64,000 bases of DNA from Nakaseomyces glabratus (taxonomy: Eukaryota > Ascomycota > Saccharomycetes > Saccharomycetales > Saccharomycetaceae), in assembly GCF_010111755.1 (NCBI RefSeq), contig NC_088958.1:186001-250000 (forward strand). The letters are read 5' to 3'. The position numbers and the translations under genes are program-made. Positions 55,467 to 64,000 of this stretch are shown in pieces. Positions within the stretch are counted from its first letter, which is position 1; each line of letters begins with the position of its first letter. The notes beneath the pieces are model-generated. The model saw only the letters and a list, made by a program, of their open reading frames with translations, did no database searches and was not told the DNA's origin.

Positions 55467-58400
55467 ATGTCATTTGGAGTGAACACTTTTCAGAAGTATA
55501 GAGATGATAGCGGTCTAGGTCATAATGGGGTGGCTGTGTCTTTAAACTATTATGATGGTTTGCCAGAGAGCAGCTTATTGAACTCGTTGTCTAGCAATGA
55601 ATTGAAGTTGATCTTTAAATCCCTGATGAAAAGGGATGACACCACAAAGGAGAAGGCATTGAATGAGCTTATGGGACTAGTTGAGCACTATGACCATAAC
55701 AGTTTCTTATTTGATGATATTATGCTGTTATGTTGGAGTCAATTGTACGCTAAGCTATGCATGAGTGAGCTGAAAAATATTAGATTAGTGTGCCAGCAGG
55801 TTACTCTCGGTATAATTACTAAGATGAGAAAATCAGTAGCCAAATATTTCAAAGACTTGATTCCATTTGTGCTTCTAGGTACATGCGATACGGACTCCGC
55901 AGTTGCCAGGCTATGTGCCACGGGTATAAAAACCTGCTTTAATGACGATGAGGATAAAGTTACCGCACTATACAGTTTATTCGATATCCCTATCTTGTCC
56001 CTGACTAAGGCAATATTAGTCACCGAAACTCCCCAAACATTGACAGATGAGAGATACTCGACACCTGATGATGCTGACTTTAAATATCAGCGGGTTGTAG
56101 TAAGCGCTATAAATCTTTTGTTAGCTGCAATTGAACGGAACAAGGCTATTTTGGAAGATGAAACTTTTAATGAAATCATGGACAATGAGAATTTATGGAA
56201 GTTGATGAGTATAAAAAATTTGAACTCTATTAAGACATATGAGTCACTAATAAGATTGGCTATTACTTTAAGCGAAGAGGAGTTTTTGACTTCTCATAAG
56301 CATGTGTTAAAGCTGATAAGTAAGAAACTCTTGAAAAGCCTGTCTCAATTTAACGATAAAAATATACTGAAGGTTAATTATATCTGTCCGCTGATCTTAA
56401 CTCTGTTTATGTGCTTGAACAAATACAAAAATGGAAAGTTTTGGTCATATGATAAAATTTCAAAAGATCGACTTGTGGGATTCTTGTCAACTGCCATGAA
56501 GAGCCCAACGGTTGGTTTTTTCCCTACATTTTTTAGGTTTTATACTTCGGTAGAAAGTCAAGATATCTTGGATAAAGAGTTAGAATGGTGGCCATTAATT
56601 CGAATTGGGAACAAAAACTTATGCAATAAATCCTTTTTGGGTAGAGATGGTGCTAAAATTTTAAAAGAGTACTGGAGCTGTCGAGTACAACTGAATAATT
56701 CATCTTTTTCGAACAAAAATGAGTTATTGATTGAAGATATAAAAGAAGTTATCAACTCAACAGATATAACCAATGTTGTTGAAGTAAAACAGCTCTTCAG
56801 GAACTATCTTAATAACACTGCTATACTTCATGAAATTGATGTACTATTAGCAAGCCATGGAAATCTCACGAGAGATATAAAATTGAAGTTTGATAATTTT
56901 CTAAACTTATTTTTTCTAGAAGCAACAGAAAGTGATGTGATATCAATGTCAAAAACACTTATAAAGGCTTGGGATAACAAAGAAGGTCCGCCAGAATCCA
57001 CTTTATTTGTTTCTAACAGATTGATAAAGAATGGAAAAGAACACCCAGAGAGCTTATACTTCTTCTTTGAGCGGTTGCTAGATTTGATGAATGAGGACAA
57101 CCACTCCGAAATTAGTAACCTGTTTGTCTCCTATTCCTCAATTATAAAAGTCCCTGATGAGAAGGTTATTTCTTTGTTCGGCAGCTTTATAATGAGAGTT
57201 ACCATAATATCCAAAAATGTCAATAGTGTAAAGGACATACTTTGCCAAATTCCAAGAATTTATTGTGAGAAGCTATGTAGTGCGGATGAATCAACTATCA
57301 AGAAGATTTTTGATACTATTATACAATCTTACAGTGGCGATACTAATGTTCAGTTTTTCCAGAGCCCTATTATCAATATTTTCACCATCCACAGGCTATT
57401 TGAGGTTTTTGTTTCAAAAGGAGAATTCAGTAAATTGGTATCGGATATTAATTATCTGGACTCTACATGCAAGCAGTACTTGTATGCACAAGAAACTTTT
57501 TATGATCATACCCTTAATGAACTAAATGACATGCAATTTTTCACACTTTTGAAAGAGGCATGCTTGGTTTTAGGCGTAAATGATGAAATAGATGCAAATA
57601 TTGTAAAAGTGCTACTAAGAAAGATAAAAAAATCCTTTAGTAAACAATCATCTGAGCAATATTTCGAAGTACTAGATATCTTATTAAAGCACAACAAGGA
57701 TACGATTAATGTATTCCTTCCTTCTGATCCTCTTAAATTGTTAAAAGAGTTTAATCCTTCTTCCCTGCTTTTATGTGACGGTAACTTCGGCGCCAATGTC
57801 GCCTTTTTTTTATCTGGGCCTACTCTGGAGGATTACGAAAAGGCAAAGCCACTGCTACACCAAGCAATGTTTATTGATACATATCTATCAAAGAATAATA
57901 AGACTGATTTAGATGCATGGATAATCTTTCTAACGATAATGTCTGAGATAGCTGCTGATTATAATTATTTATCAGAGTCGCCTGAATACATCTTCCAAGA
58001 CTTAGAAAATACGATCTACAAGTCTGTCGAGAGACCGTTTTCATTTTTGTCTATTTTGAATCTGTTGAACAACGTCGAAGCGAAAAACAACTCATGGTTG
58101 TCAAAACTAATTGACTTTGAAGAAAGTAACTCAATGGTTGCATATTATTCAGGAATGATTGTTCGTAGAATTCTGATAAATGAAGTTGATTACATGAGTA
58201 GCAGTGACAAAAATTTTATCAGTCAAGAATTGTATACCTTCCTTTCTAAAGCATTAAGAGAAAAAGAGCATGGTCTTAAACTATTTTATGCAACTATACT
58301 ACTTGCTACAAGCAAAGATGTCGTTATGCCAGAAGCTTTAATTAAGGTTGGTGCGCTGCTTATTTCCCAGATTGTTGGAATTAGCGAAATGGAACTCATA

Positions 58401-60101
58401 AAAGGCAAAAGTAAGGTATTGTTAATCCTATTTAGTATGCTAGCTGGCTCGATAAACATTTCTGAACCGGTTCTACCCATTCCCAAATTAAATATGGCTT
58501 TGAAAACACTGGATAATATCCTCGATAGTGATATTGCTTATGATGAGGAGTTCATCATCCACAGACTGCTCATAATGAAATTTATTGGTGCTATTGTATC
58601 GCAATCAAATTTAGAACAAGCTCATTCTCAAGCATTGAAATTAGCTGAACGGTTAATCGCAGATGGTTTTTCCATGTCATTACTGGAAGAAACTCCGATG
58701 AAACCTGAGTTACAATATCTAGCAACACAACTTCATAAATATTGTATTGCAAGGAATGAATGGGAATGTACTGAAGAATATAGAAGCGAAATTGAAACCG
58801 GATTTATGGATACAATGTTGAATAGTGTTTCAGTATTTAAGAATAATCACTGTTCGGCACAATATTATATTATGTGTGAAGGTATCTTTTCTGCAAGGAA
58901 AACCAACGAGCAAATTAAAAATCTTGATTCAATGATTGAGCAATTTGTCAGTATGCAATTATGCTGTAATATTGGATATATGAGGCTGTTGGTAGCCATT
59001 TTAGAAAAAACTATATATGAGAAACAACAAATTAACCTAATTGAGTTTGAATTGGAGAATCAGAAACTTGGTAAGGATAAAACACAAGATGATAATCAAG
59101 AAGATGAAAGAAGTTTTGAAGAGTACAAGATTCCTGAGATATTGATGACTTCCTTGATCACAAACTTACCGTCAGAATACTTGGAATATGAGAATCAATA
59201 CAGATTCTTGAATTACTTGTGGACGTGGTATTTAACTGTGAGTTATTTTAAGGATGTCTCCTACAATATGAGAGAATTATATATGGACCAACTGAAAGAA
59301 AAAGACCTCATTACTCAGATGTTGGATTTTATTGTTGATCAGATTGATTTTGATGATACCACATACTGGAAGACTGTTGAGATAAATGATATTTCCAATT
59401 ATGAAATCCATAACAATCAGCTTGAACCATTTATCGAGGCCGTTAATGACGAGTGTAAAAAGCTACTTGTGCATTTGATGTATAAGATATTCAGTGCATC
59501 AGGCACATTGAGTGCCAAATGGTATATGAATATCAAAAATAAATCTTTGAGCTCCAAAATTGATCGTTTTGTATCGGAGTTCGTCTCTCCTATTCTGATA
59601 TCAAATGAACTCAGAGAGGTTGAGAACAAGAAGGAATCATTGACGTCAAAAGATGACTCGTTAACAATTAAAATTAATGAAAAACTTCATGAGGTAAAAG
59701 CTTCATTTTTAATTGATGAACAAAAACTTGAAATTGCATTTAAACTGCCAGTAAATTATCCTCTAGAGAATATCCAAGTCATTGGTATTTCACGTGTTGG
59801 TATCAGTGAGCAAAAATGGAAACAGTGGATAATGTCTACTCAGCATGTTATAACTGGTATGAATGGATCTGTACAAGATTCTCTAGAGTTATTCACCAAA
59901 AATGTTGGTCTGCAATTTTCTGGATTCGAAGAATGTGCTATTTGTTATTCAATTCTGCATGCTGTGGATAGAAAACTGCCCACCAAAACATGTTCTACGT
60001 GTAAAAATAAATTTCATGGAGCATGTTTGTACAAATGGTTTAGATCATCAGGAAACAACACCTGCCCATTATGCCGTAGTGAGATAAATTTCCGCAGGTA
60101 A
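55467..60101 (+). CDS. RKR1: Ribosome quality control E3 ubiquitin ligase Ltn1/Rkr1
   Basis: 1544 residues (S. cerevisiae 1562). The N-terminal conserved region (SFGVNTFQKYRDDSGLGHNG, about 2-60) binds the 60S/Rqc2 side in known structures. A long HEAT-like helical middle is followed by an RWD-like segment (about 1390-1480) and a C-terminal RING. The RING ligands are C1490, C1493, C1509, C1512, H1517, C1520, C1533 and C1536. Ubiquitinates stalled nascent chains on 60S subunits within the RQC complex. Matches YMR247C. The gap to the convergent UTP30 is only 101 bp. Confidence 0.97.
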   Translation: MSFGVNTFQKYRDDSGLGHNGVAVSLNYYDGLPESSLLNSLSSNELKLIFKSLMKRDDTTKEKALNELMGLVEHYDHNSFLFDDIMLLCWSQLYAKLCMSELKNIRLVCQQVTLGIITKMRKSVAKYFKDLIPFVLLGTCDTDSAVARLCATGIKTCFNDDEDKVTALYSLFDIPILSLTKAILVTETPQTLTDERYSTPDDADFKYQRVVVSAINLLLAAIERNKAILEDETFNEIMDNENLWKLMSIKNLNSIKTYESLIRLAITLSEEEFLTSHKHVLKLISKKLLKSLSQFNDKNILKVNYICPLILTLFMCLNKYKNGKFWSYDKISKDRLVGFLSTAMKSPTVGFFPTFFRFYTSVESQDILDKELEWWPLIRIGNKNLCNKSFLGRDGAKILKEYWSCRVQLNNSSFSNKNELLIEDIKEVINSTDITNVVEVKQLFRNYLNNTAILHEIDVLLASHGNLTRDIKLKFDNFLNLFFLEATESDVISMSKTLIKAWDNKEGPPESTLFVSNRLIKNGKEHPESLYFFFERLLDLMNEDNHSEISNLFVSYSSIIKVPDEKVISLFGSFIMRVTIISKNVNSVKDILCQIPRIYCEKLCSADESTIKKIFDTIIQSYSGDTNVQFFQSPIINIFTIHRLFEVFVSKGEFSKLVSDINYLDSTCKQYLYAQETFYDHTLNELNDMQFFTLLKEACLVLGVNDEIDANIVKVLLRKIKKSFSKQSSEQYFEVLDILLKHNKDTINVFLPSDPLKLLKEFNPSSLLLCDGNFGANVAFFLSGPTLEDYEKAKPLLHQAMFIDTYLSKNNKTDLDAWIIFLTIMSEIAADYNYLSESPEYIFQDLENTIYKSVERPFSFLSILNLLNNVEAKNNSWLSKLIDFEESNSMVAYYSGMIVRRILINEVDYMSSSDKNFISQELYTFLSKALREKEHGLKLFYATILLATSKDVVMPEALIKVGALLISQIVGISEMELIKGKSKVLLILFSMLAGSINISEPVLPIPKLNMALKTLDNILDSDIAYDEEFIIHRLLIMKFIGAIVSQSNLEQAHSQALKLAERLIADGFSMSLLEETPMKPELQYLATQLHKYCIARNEWECTEEYRSEIETGFMDTMLNSVSVFKNNHCSAQYYIMCEGIFSARKTNEQIKNLDSMIEQFVSMQLCCNIGYMRLLVAILEKTIYEKQQINLIEFELENQKLGKDKTQDDNQEDERSFEEYKIPEILMTSLITNLPSEYLEYENQYRFLNYLWTWYLTVSYFKDVSYNMRELYMDQLKEKDLITQMLDFIVDQIDFDDTTYWKTVEINDISNYEIHNNQLEPFIEAVNDECKKLLVHLMYKIFSASGTLSAKWYMNIKNKSLSSKIDRFVSEFVSPILISNELREVENKKESLTSKDDSLTIKINEKLHEVKASFLIDEQKLEIAFKLPVNYPLENIQVIGISRVGISEQKWKQWIMSTQHVITGMNGSVQDSLELFTKNVGLQFSGFEECAICYSILHAVDRKLPTKTCSTCKNKFHGACLYKWFRSSGNNTCPLCRSEINFRR

Positions 60102-60202
60102 ATCTCTTTTATAAACTAATTTATCTATACAATGCAGAGGAAGATCTCAATTTTATGATAAATGACAATGTTATTATTTAAGATGCAAGTATATAAAACA
60201 AA

Positions 60203-61006
60203 TCATAGAACCAAACGGTCGTTTGGGATGTTTTTTTCCTTGTTTTCGTTGTACTGATAGATCGGTATACTTGCACTAGAAGCTGTTTTCACTTGTAGTG
60301 ATTTTATACTACCTTTTATAACACCACCAGATGGCTTCATGTTTTTATCAGAAAGAAACTCAATAACATCTTGTATATTTTCTAATATTTGTTTAGCAGT
60401 GTGAGTACTAACGAACCCTACCTTGACATTAATACAATTGTCTTCATTTGGCATGTATGATGTATTTCTGCATATACTTTTCAACTGCGCCTTCAGATAT
60501 ACTGGGTCTATTGTTTCATCCATCTTGGCCCCTTTGTGCTTAACTTCCTTATTTATTCGAACCATGTAAGGAGTTTTTTTGCTGCTATGGTAGAACCTAC
60601 TACCTAATATAGCTGGAAGTAAATGATGTACTCTAAAGTCAGCAACCACCATATCAAATTCTTTGTAGAGACTGGTCAATTTGCTCCCACGAAACCTCCT
60701 CTTCAAGTTCTTTACGCTAATGATTTCTTTGAATGTATCACTTGTTAATTCATTACTTGTCAAAACGTCTCTATATTTGTTTGCAGGGTCTTTTGTAATT
60801 AGAAGAATTCTCATATCCTTCACTTTAGACATTTTGTTATGTTTCAGCGGTATAACCCTAGGTATATAATCTTTTTTGATGCCTAATTTCTTTTCAGTAT
60901 GGATAATAAGTTGGATATCATTGTTCGAATCTTGGTTAGTGGCATAGGATATCAAAGCATCTACGCCTTTTCTCGCAAATGCAGAGTCACACAATGATGG
61001 TGCCAT
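60203..61006 (-). CDS. UTP30: Ribosomal L1-domain 90S pre-ribosome protein Utp30
   Basis: 267 residues (S. cerevisiae 274). Ribosomal L1-like domain (about 10-235) with IPRVIPLKH, RILLITKDPANKYRDVL, FDMVVADFRVHHLLPAILGSRFYHSSKKTPYMV and NVKVGFVSTHTAKQILENI. These are typical of the Utp30/Cic1/RSL1D1 branch rather than RPL1 itself. Role: non-essential component of the 90S pre-ribosome with Rrt14/Utp8 region contacts. PAC-like and RRPE words upstream. In S. cerevisiae it is YKR060W, so the gene order shifts to a chromosome XI-type region here. Confidence 0.92.
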   Translation of the reverse strand: MAPSLCDSAFARKGVDALISYATNQDSNNDIQLIIHTEKKLGIKKDYIPRVIPLKHNKMSKVKDMRILLITKDPANKYRDVLTSNELTSDTFKEIISVKNLKRRFRGSKLTSLYKEFDMVVADFRVHHLLPAILGSRFYHSSKKTPYMVRINKEVKHKGAKMDETIDPVYLKAQLKSICRNTSYMPNEDNCINVKVGFVSTHTAKQILENIQDVIEFLSDKNMKPSGGVIKGSIKSLQVKTASSASIPIYQYNENKEKNIPNDRLVL

Positions 61007-61532
61007 GTTACTGTATGGTGCAAGTGTGTTGTAGCTTTAATTTGTGAACTAATCAAGAGACTTAAGGGACCACTGAATATAATATTTACTTCTTAGTTTT
61101 ACTAGGTTAATGCGAAGCTCATCACTTTTTATTCAGTTATTTTTTTTTTTTTTTAATTTTTTTCACAACTGCGGCCGATGCTATCAAAGGATTGATATTG
61201 ATCGATATATTCGAGTTGAATTAGAGCTATTAGTTGAGATATATGAATTTTAGCTGGATTATTACAATTGTTTATAAATTTATATCATTATTATTAAAAA
61301 AATGCCACTGTATCAAATGTATCAATAAATGAATCTCGCAAAAACAAAAATGTATTATTCAAATAAAATAAAATAGGCAAATGGGTAGTAGCATGAAAGA
61401 AATATGGTGCCACTATGGAATTTAAAGGTTAAATTAAGAAGCAACAATAAAATTAAGAGCAAATCCGTGGTCATTAAAAAGTAAAAGGAAATTTCTGTTA
61501 ACGTTTCAAAGTGAAAAAACTAGATTGGAAAA
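61007..61532 (-). promoter_or_regulatory. UTP30 promoter (PAC-like, RRPE) and GLG1 3' flank
   Basis: AGCTCATCAC at 61116-61125 (GATGAGCT on the UTP30 strand) is PAC-like but lacks the full GCGATGAG. AATTTTTTTCA (RRPE) at 61155-61165 follows a T14 run. The rest is AT-rich GLG1 3' flank. The eIF4A gene found here in S. cerevisiae is absent. Confidence 0.6.
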
Positions 61533-63182
61533 TCACTCTACAGAATATTCAAAAATATCTTCAGGGAATGATCTTTCCACAGTGTTCAAATAATTTGTAT
61601 TTTCCCATTCAAACCTGTAATTATTATTATTATTTTGGTTGTGAATATTATGTGACCTTGATTCTTGTACATCCATCTTGGAGTCCTTTACTTCCAGCTC
61701 CGAAGCAAGTCTAGACTCTTCTTGCTCATCTACTATTTCATCGTCATCCTCTTGTTTATTGGTTGACGATTCATCATCAATTAAATCATCCAGTTCATGA
61801 TCCTTTATGTCTTCTTCCTCTATAATCTCAACCTTTCTATCATATCTATCTTTTGGTTGTTCAATTTCTCTTGCTGCCTCGTTTGCGGCGTCTTCTTTTG
61901 GATGCGATACCTGTCTATTTATGGTTTCCTCTTCATGATGTTGAATCATATGCTCCTCATAATGAACACCTCTAAAATGTGTTTCTTCTGGCTCATTTCC
62001 TTGGGATTCCTCAACGGAAGGCTCTTCGTTATGTTGTTGCTCTTCATCTTCCTTCGATATAAATGTTGTTAACCATTCTTTGAAATCTAGAGGAAGTTGG
62101 ATTGGAGTTGGGGGTTTTTCTATTGGTTGTTGTTCCTCCTCAATAATATCGCACTCGTCCTCGTTGATTTCGTCAATCTTCTCCAGACGCTCATTGTATT
62201 GCGTTTGCTCATGGTGGTATTCATCAGGTTGGTTCTCTTCTATGTGTTCTTCACACTCATCCTGTTGAGGTTCAATGTGCTCATCCTCGTCCTTGATGGT
62301 AGTATGGGCTAATAGATCAACCAGATCATACTGTATTTGGAAATCCAAGTACGCTGCTCTCCATTGAGCGGCATATGAGCTCTTTTGGAATTGCTCTTGA
62401 GACCATTTGCTCCATGGTTTATGTTTACCAATGAAATGCACTAAACGAATATGTGGGCCAAAGAATTTCATAGCTGGAGGGCACTCGTAGCCGTAATTTG
62501 GCGTAGTAACGTTGTAAAGGTATGGCAACCTAATCCATTCCTTAGTGGAGTAATTGGCTATTCTCCCAAAATCATTCAATCTCATGTTCTGATTGAAAAA
62601 TTGATTTAGGATACCTTGGTCAGAACCATCAATGGACACCACATTTAAAATGTAGTTGTTTAGTTCGGCGACAACGTCCCTGTTAGGGACAATCATCATA
62701 ACACCACTGTTGAAAATGTCTGGCCAGCCGATATCTGGGACAGCGGCGACTTGTTCGCTAGTCTGGTCGGCCAACTGGTCAAATAAGTCAAATATGCCAG
62801 AGTTCAGAGGCAAGGTGTCAGCGTCCAAGTAAAGTACTTGCTCATACTGGGTTAGCTCAAAGATCCTCGCTTTAATCAGAGCAAAGGACAGTTCAGGTCT
62901 CTCCAGCATTTTCAAGTTCTCCTTGTTCATGTCCTGGGTAATATGCTGGTAATCCAAAGGATCCACGAGCACAATATCATCGTACAAACAATTCAGCAAG
63001 TTCTTACTGATATCGCTCAGTATGTCATTGTACAGCAACTTGGTCACCACAATACACGTCTTAACACATCCACAACCGCCAGCATCGATAAGTTTCCGCA
63101 ATTGAAACCCCAACGTAAACACACCAGGCAGATAATCCGCCGAATATAACAGAGTCGCTACAGCAACATTCTCCTTACCCAT
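61533..63182 (-). CDS. GLG1: Glycogenin glucosyltransferase
   Basis: 549 residues (S. cerevisiae Glg1 616, Glg2 380). GT8 domain at about 5-265. It has VATLLYSADYLPG at the start, the metal/UDP-binding DAD at residues 120-122 (LYLDADTLPL), FNSGVMMI, and DGSDQGILNQFF. TTPNYGYE carries Tyr230/Tyr232 at the auto-glucosylation position known for S. cerevisiae, and LVHFIGKHKPW closes the domain. A very acidic, His/Gln-rich linker (about 290-515) leads to the conserved C-terminal glycogen-synthase-binding end (WENTNYLNTVERSFPEDIF). Primes glycogen synthesis. The single GLG gene here is named by synteny with YKR058W. Confidence 0.95.
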   Translation of the reverse strand: MGKENVAVATLLYSADYLPGVFTLGFQLRKLIDAGGCGCVKTCIVVTKLLYNDILSDISKNLLNCLYDDIVLVDPLDYQHITQDMNKENLKMLERPELSFALIKARIFELTQYEQVLYLDADTLPLNSGIFDLFDQLADQTSEQVAAVPDIGWPDIFNSGVMMIVPNRDVVAELNNYILNVVSIDGSDQGILNQFFNQNMRLNDFGRIANYSTKEWIRLPYLYNVTTPNYGYECPPAMKFFGPHIRLVHFIGKHKPWSKWSQEQFQKSSYAAQWRAAYLDFQIQYDLVDLLAHTTIKDEDEHIEPQQDECEEHIEENQPDEYHHEQTQYNERLEKIDEINEDECDIIEEEQQPIEKPPTPIQLPLDFKEWLTTFISKEDEEQQHNEEPSVEESQGNEPEETHFRGVHYEEHMIQHHEEETINRQVSHPKEDAANEAAREIEQPKDRYDRKVEIIEEEDIKDHELDDLIDDESSTNKQEDDDEIVDEQEESRLASELEVKDSKMDVQESRSHNIHNQNNNNNYRFEWENTNYLNTVERSFPEDIFEYSVE

Positions 63183-64000
63183 TATTGCTTTCCTCCTTTT
63201 CTTGTTCCTTCTCTCGCGTTCAGTTCTATAGAAGTAAGTAATATTCTATACATTATGTTTTGATACTTCTATACTTATATACAAAGAAAAATACCCCTGT
63301 TGGTCTACTAGCAACCCCCTTGGCCTTCCTATTCATATCAATAAGTCATTTTCAATTTTCAATTGGTTTTTTCTTTTCTCTCTGTTCTCATTTGTTAGAG
63401 AAATGCCTTTCCTTCGCGTCCACTCCTGCCCCCTCCACTCACAATGCTTACTCCTTTACCTCGTCTAAAGGAGTCCTTTGTTTGTTTTGATTTCAATAAA
63501 AAGCAATCATCTCAGGCAATGAATTTGCTTCCTTTGGTCCCTCTCCTTCCCTTCCTTCCTCTTCCCTCTCCCTCCCCCCCACACAAACAGGAAGCATCGT
63601 TCAGCAGTCAATGTTTATTCCTAAGATTCCTGCACGTCAAGCACGGTCTCGCACGGTCTGAATTACAACTTAGGAAGGTTTGTTGCGATATCCCTTTTGC
63701 CCTATTATAGCCATGAGGACTATACCATTTTGACAACTTTCCTAATTAGGACAATTACAAGTATACCAGCAAATTGATCCTTCCCCCCCCCCGAGTCAAG
63801 AACTGGAAAAGACAAGAAGAACAACTTTGTACGCAGGGCTCTGAGTAAACTATGGGACATGGTGGGGGATAGTGGGGGTGTGGCAGTGAGACATAATGCT
63901 ATTACCTGCACGCTCTTCTTTAACCCCACCATATTTGACCACTTTTCCAGTTTCCTTCCTATGTTCCCCCCCTTTTTTTTATATTCACAGATATTCCGGG
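63183..64000 (-). promoter_or_regulatory. GLG1 stress promoter with STREs and C runs
   Basis: CCCCT words occur at 63294, 63316 and 63430. Pyrimidine-rich segments extend over 63530-63590, with a C10 run at 63783-63792 and a C7-T8 junction near 63965. The nearest sense-strand ATG is about 70 bp upstream, so the leader is short. STRE control of glycogen priming is inferred. Small ORFs here are not supported as genes. Confidence 0.6.

Noticed and set aside
63444..63932. Small ORFs at the right edge
   Set aside because: Pyrimidine-rich promoter DNA of GLG1 with no recognisable protein features.

Overview
The window is yeast nuclear DNA: dense single-exon protein genes, short AT-rich intergenic spacers, one eukaryotic tRNA gene with internal A and B boxes, and yeast promoter words (PAC, RRPE, STRE, Reb1, TATA). 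Almost every gene has a clear Saccharomyces cerevisiae counterpart, so it belongs to the Saccharomycetaceae. Gene order argues for a post-whole-genome-duplication species. Orthologs of chromosome XIII genes are interleaved with SPE2 (chromosome XV in S. cerevisiae), next to a HOR7/DDR2-type gene. UTP30 and GLG1 sit side by side without the eIF4A gene that separates them in S. cerevisiae. This fits Nakaseomyces glabratus (Candida glabrata) best, as I recall it, but the species name is an inference.

Layout. 1-15500: a block matching S. cerevisiae YHR089C to YHR083W: GAR1, RPF1, RTC3, NAM8, STE12, SAM35, with IPI1 (YHR085W) missing. 16000-51800: a long collinear block matching YMR269W to YMR250W: TMA23, PRP24, PPA2, RSN1, a YMR265C-like gene, CUE1, SAP30, a YMR262W-like TatD gene, TPS3, TIF11, TRM732, ROY1, PET111, COX7, GFD1, a YMR253C-like transporter, a YMR252C-like gene, the small gene HOR7, and GAD1. 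53000-60100: SPE2, tRNA-Ala(AGC), LTN1. 60200-63200: UTP30 and GLG1. No transposon, CRISPR array, rRNA or centromere was found.

Two regulons recur. Ribosome-biogenesis promoters (GAR1, RPF1, TMA23/PRP24, TRM732, UTP30) carry PAC and RRPE words; PAC words also precede the YMR265C-like gene, ROY1 and GFD1. Stress and storage-carbohydrate genes (RTC3, TPS3, HOR7, GLG1, more weakly GAD1) have GC-rich promoters with STREs (CCCCT/AGGGG) and homopolymer C/G runs.

The most striking signal is at STE12, the mating and filamentation transcription factor. The 1,329 bp immediately upstream of its start codon contain no ATG on the STE12 sense strand but about 31 on the other strand. ATGs become frequent again just past a TATA element. 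This points to a roughly 1.2-1.3 kb AUG-free 5' leader, preceded by about 2.9 kb of further non-coding DNA. Similar, shorter signatures are seen at SAM35 (about 650 bp), PET111 (about 450 bp plus two uORFs) and SPE2 (about 340 bp).
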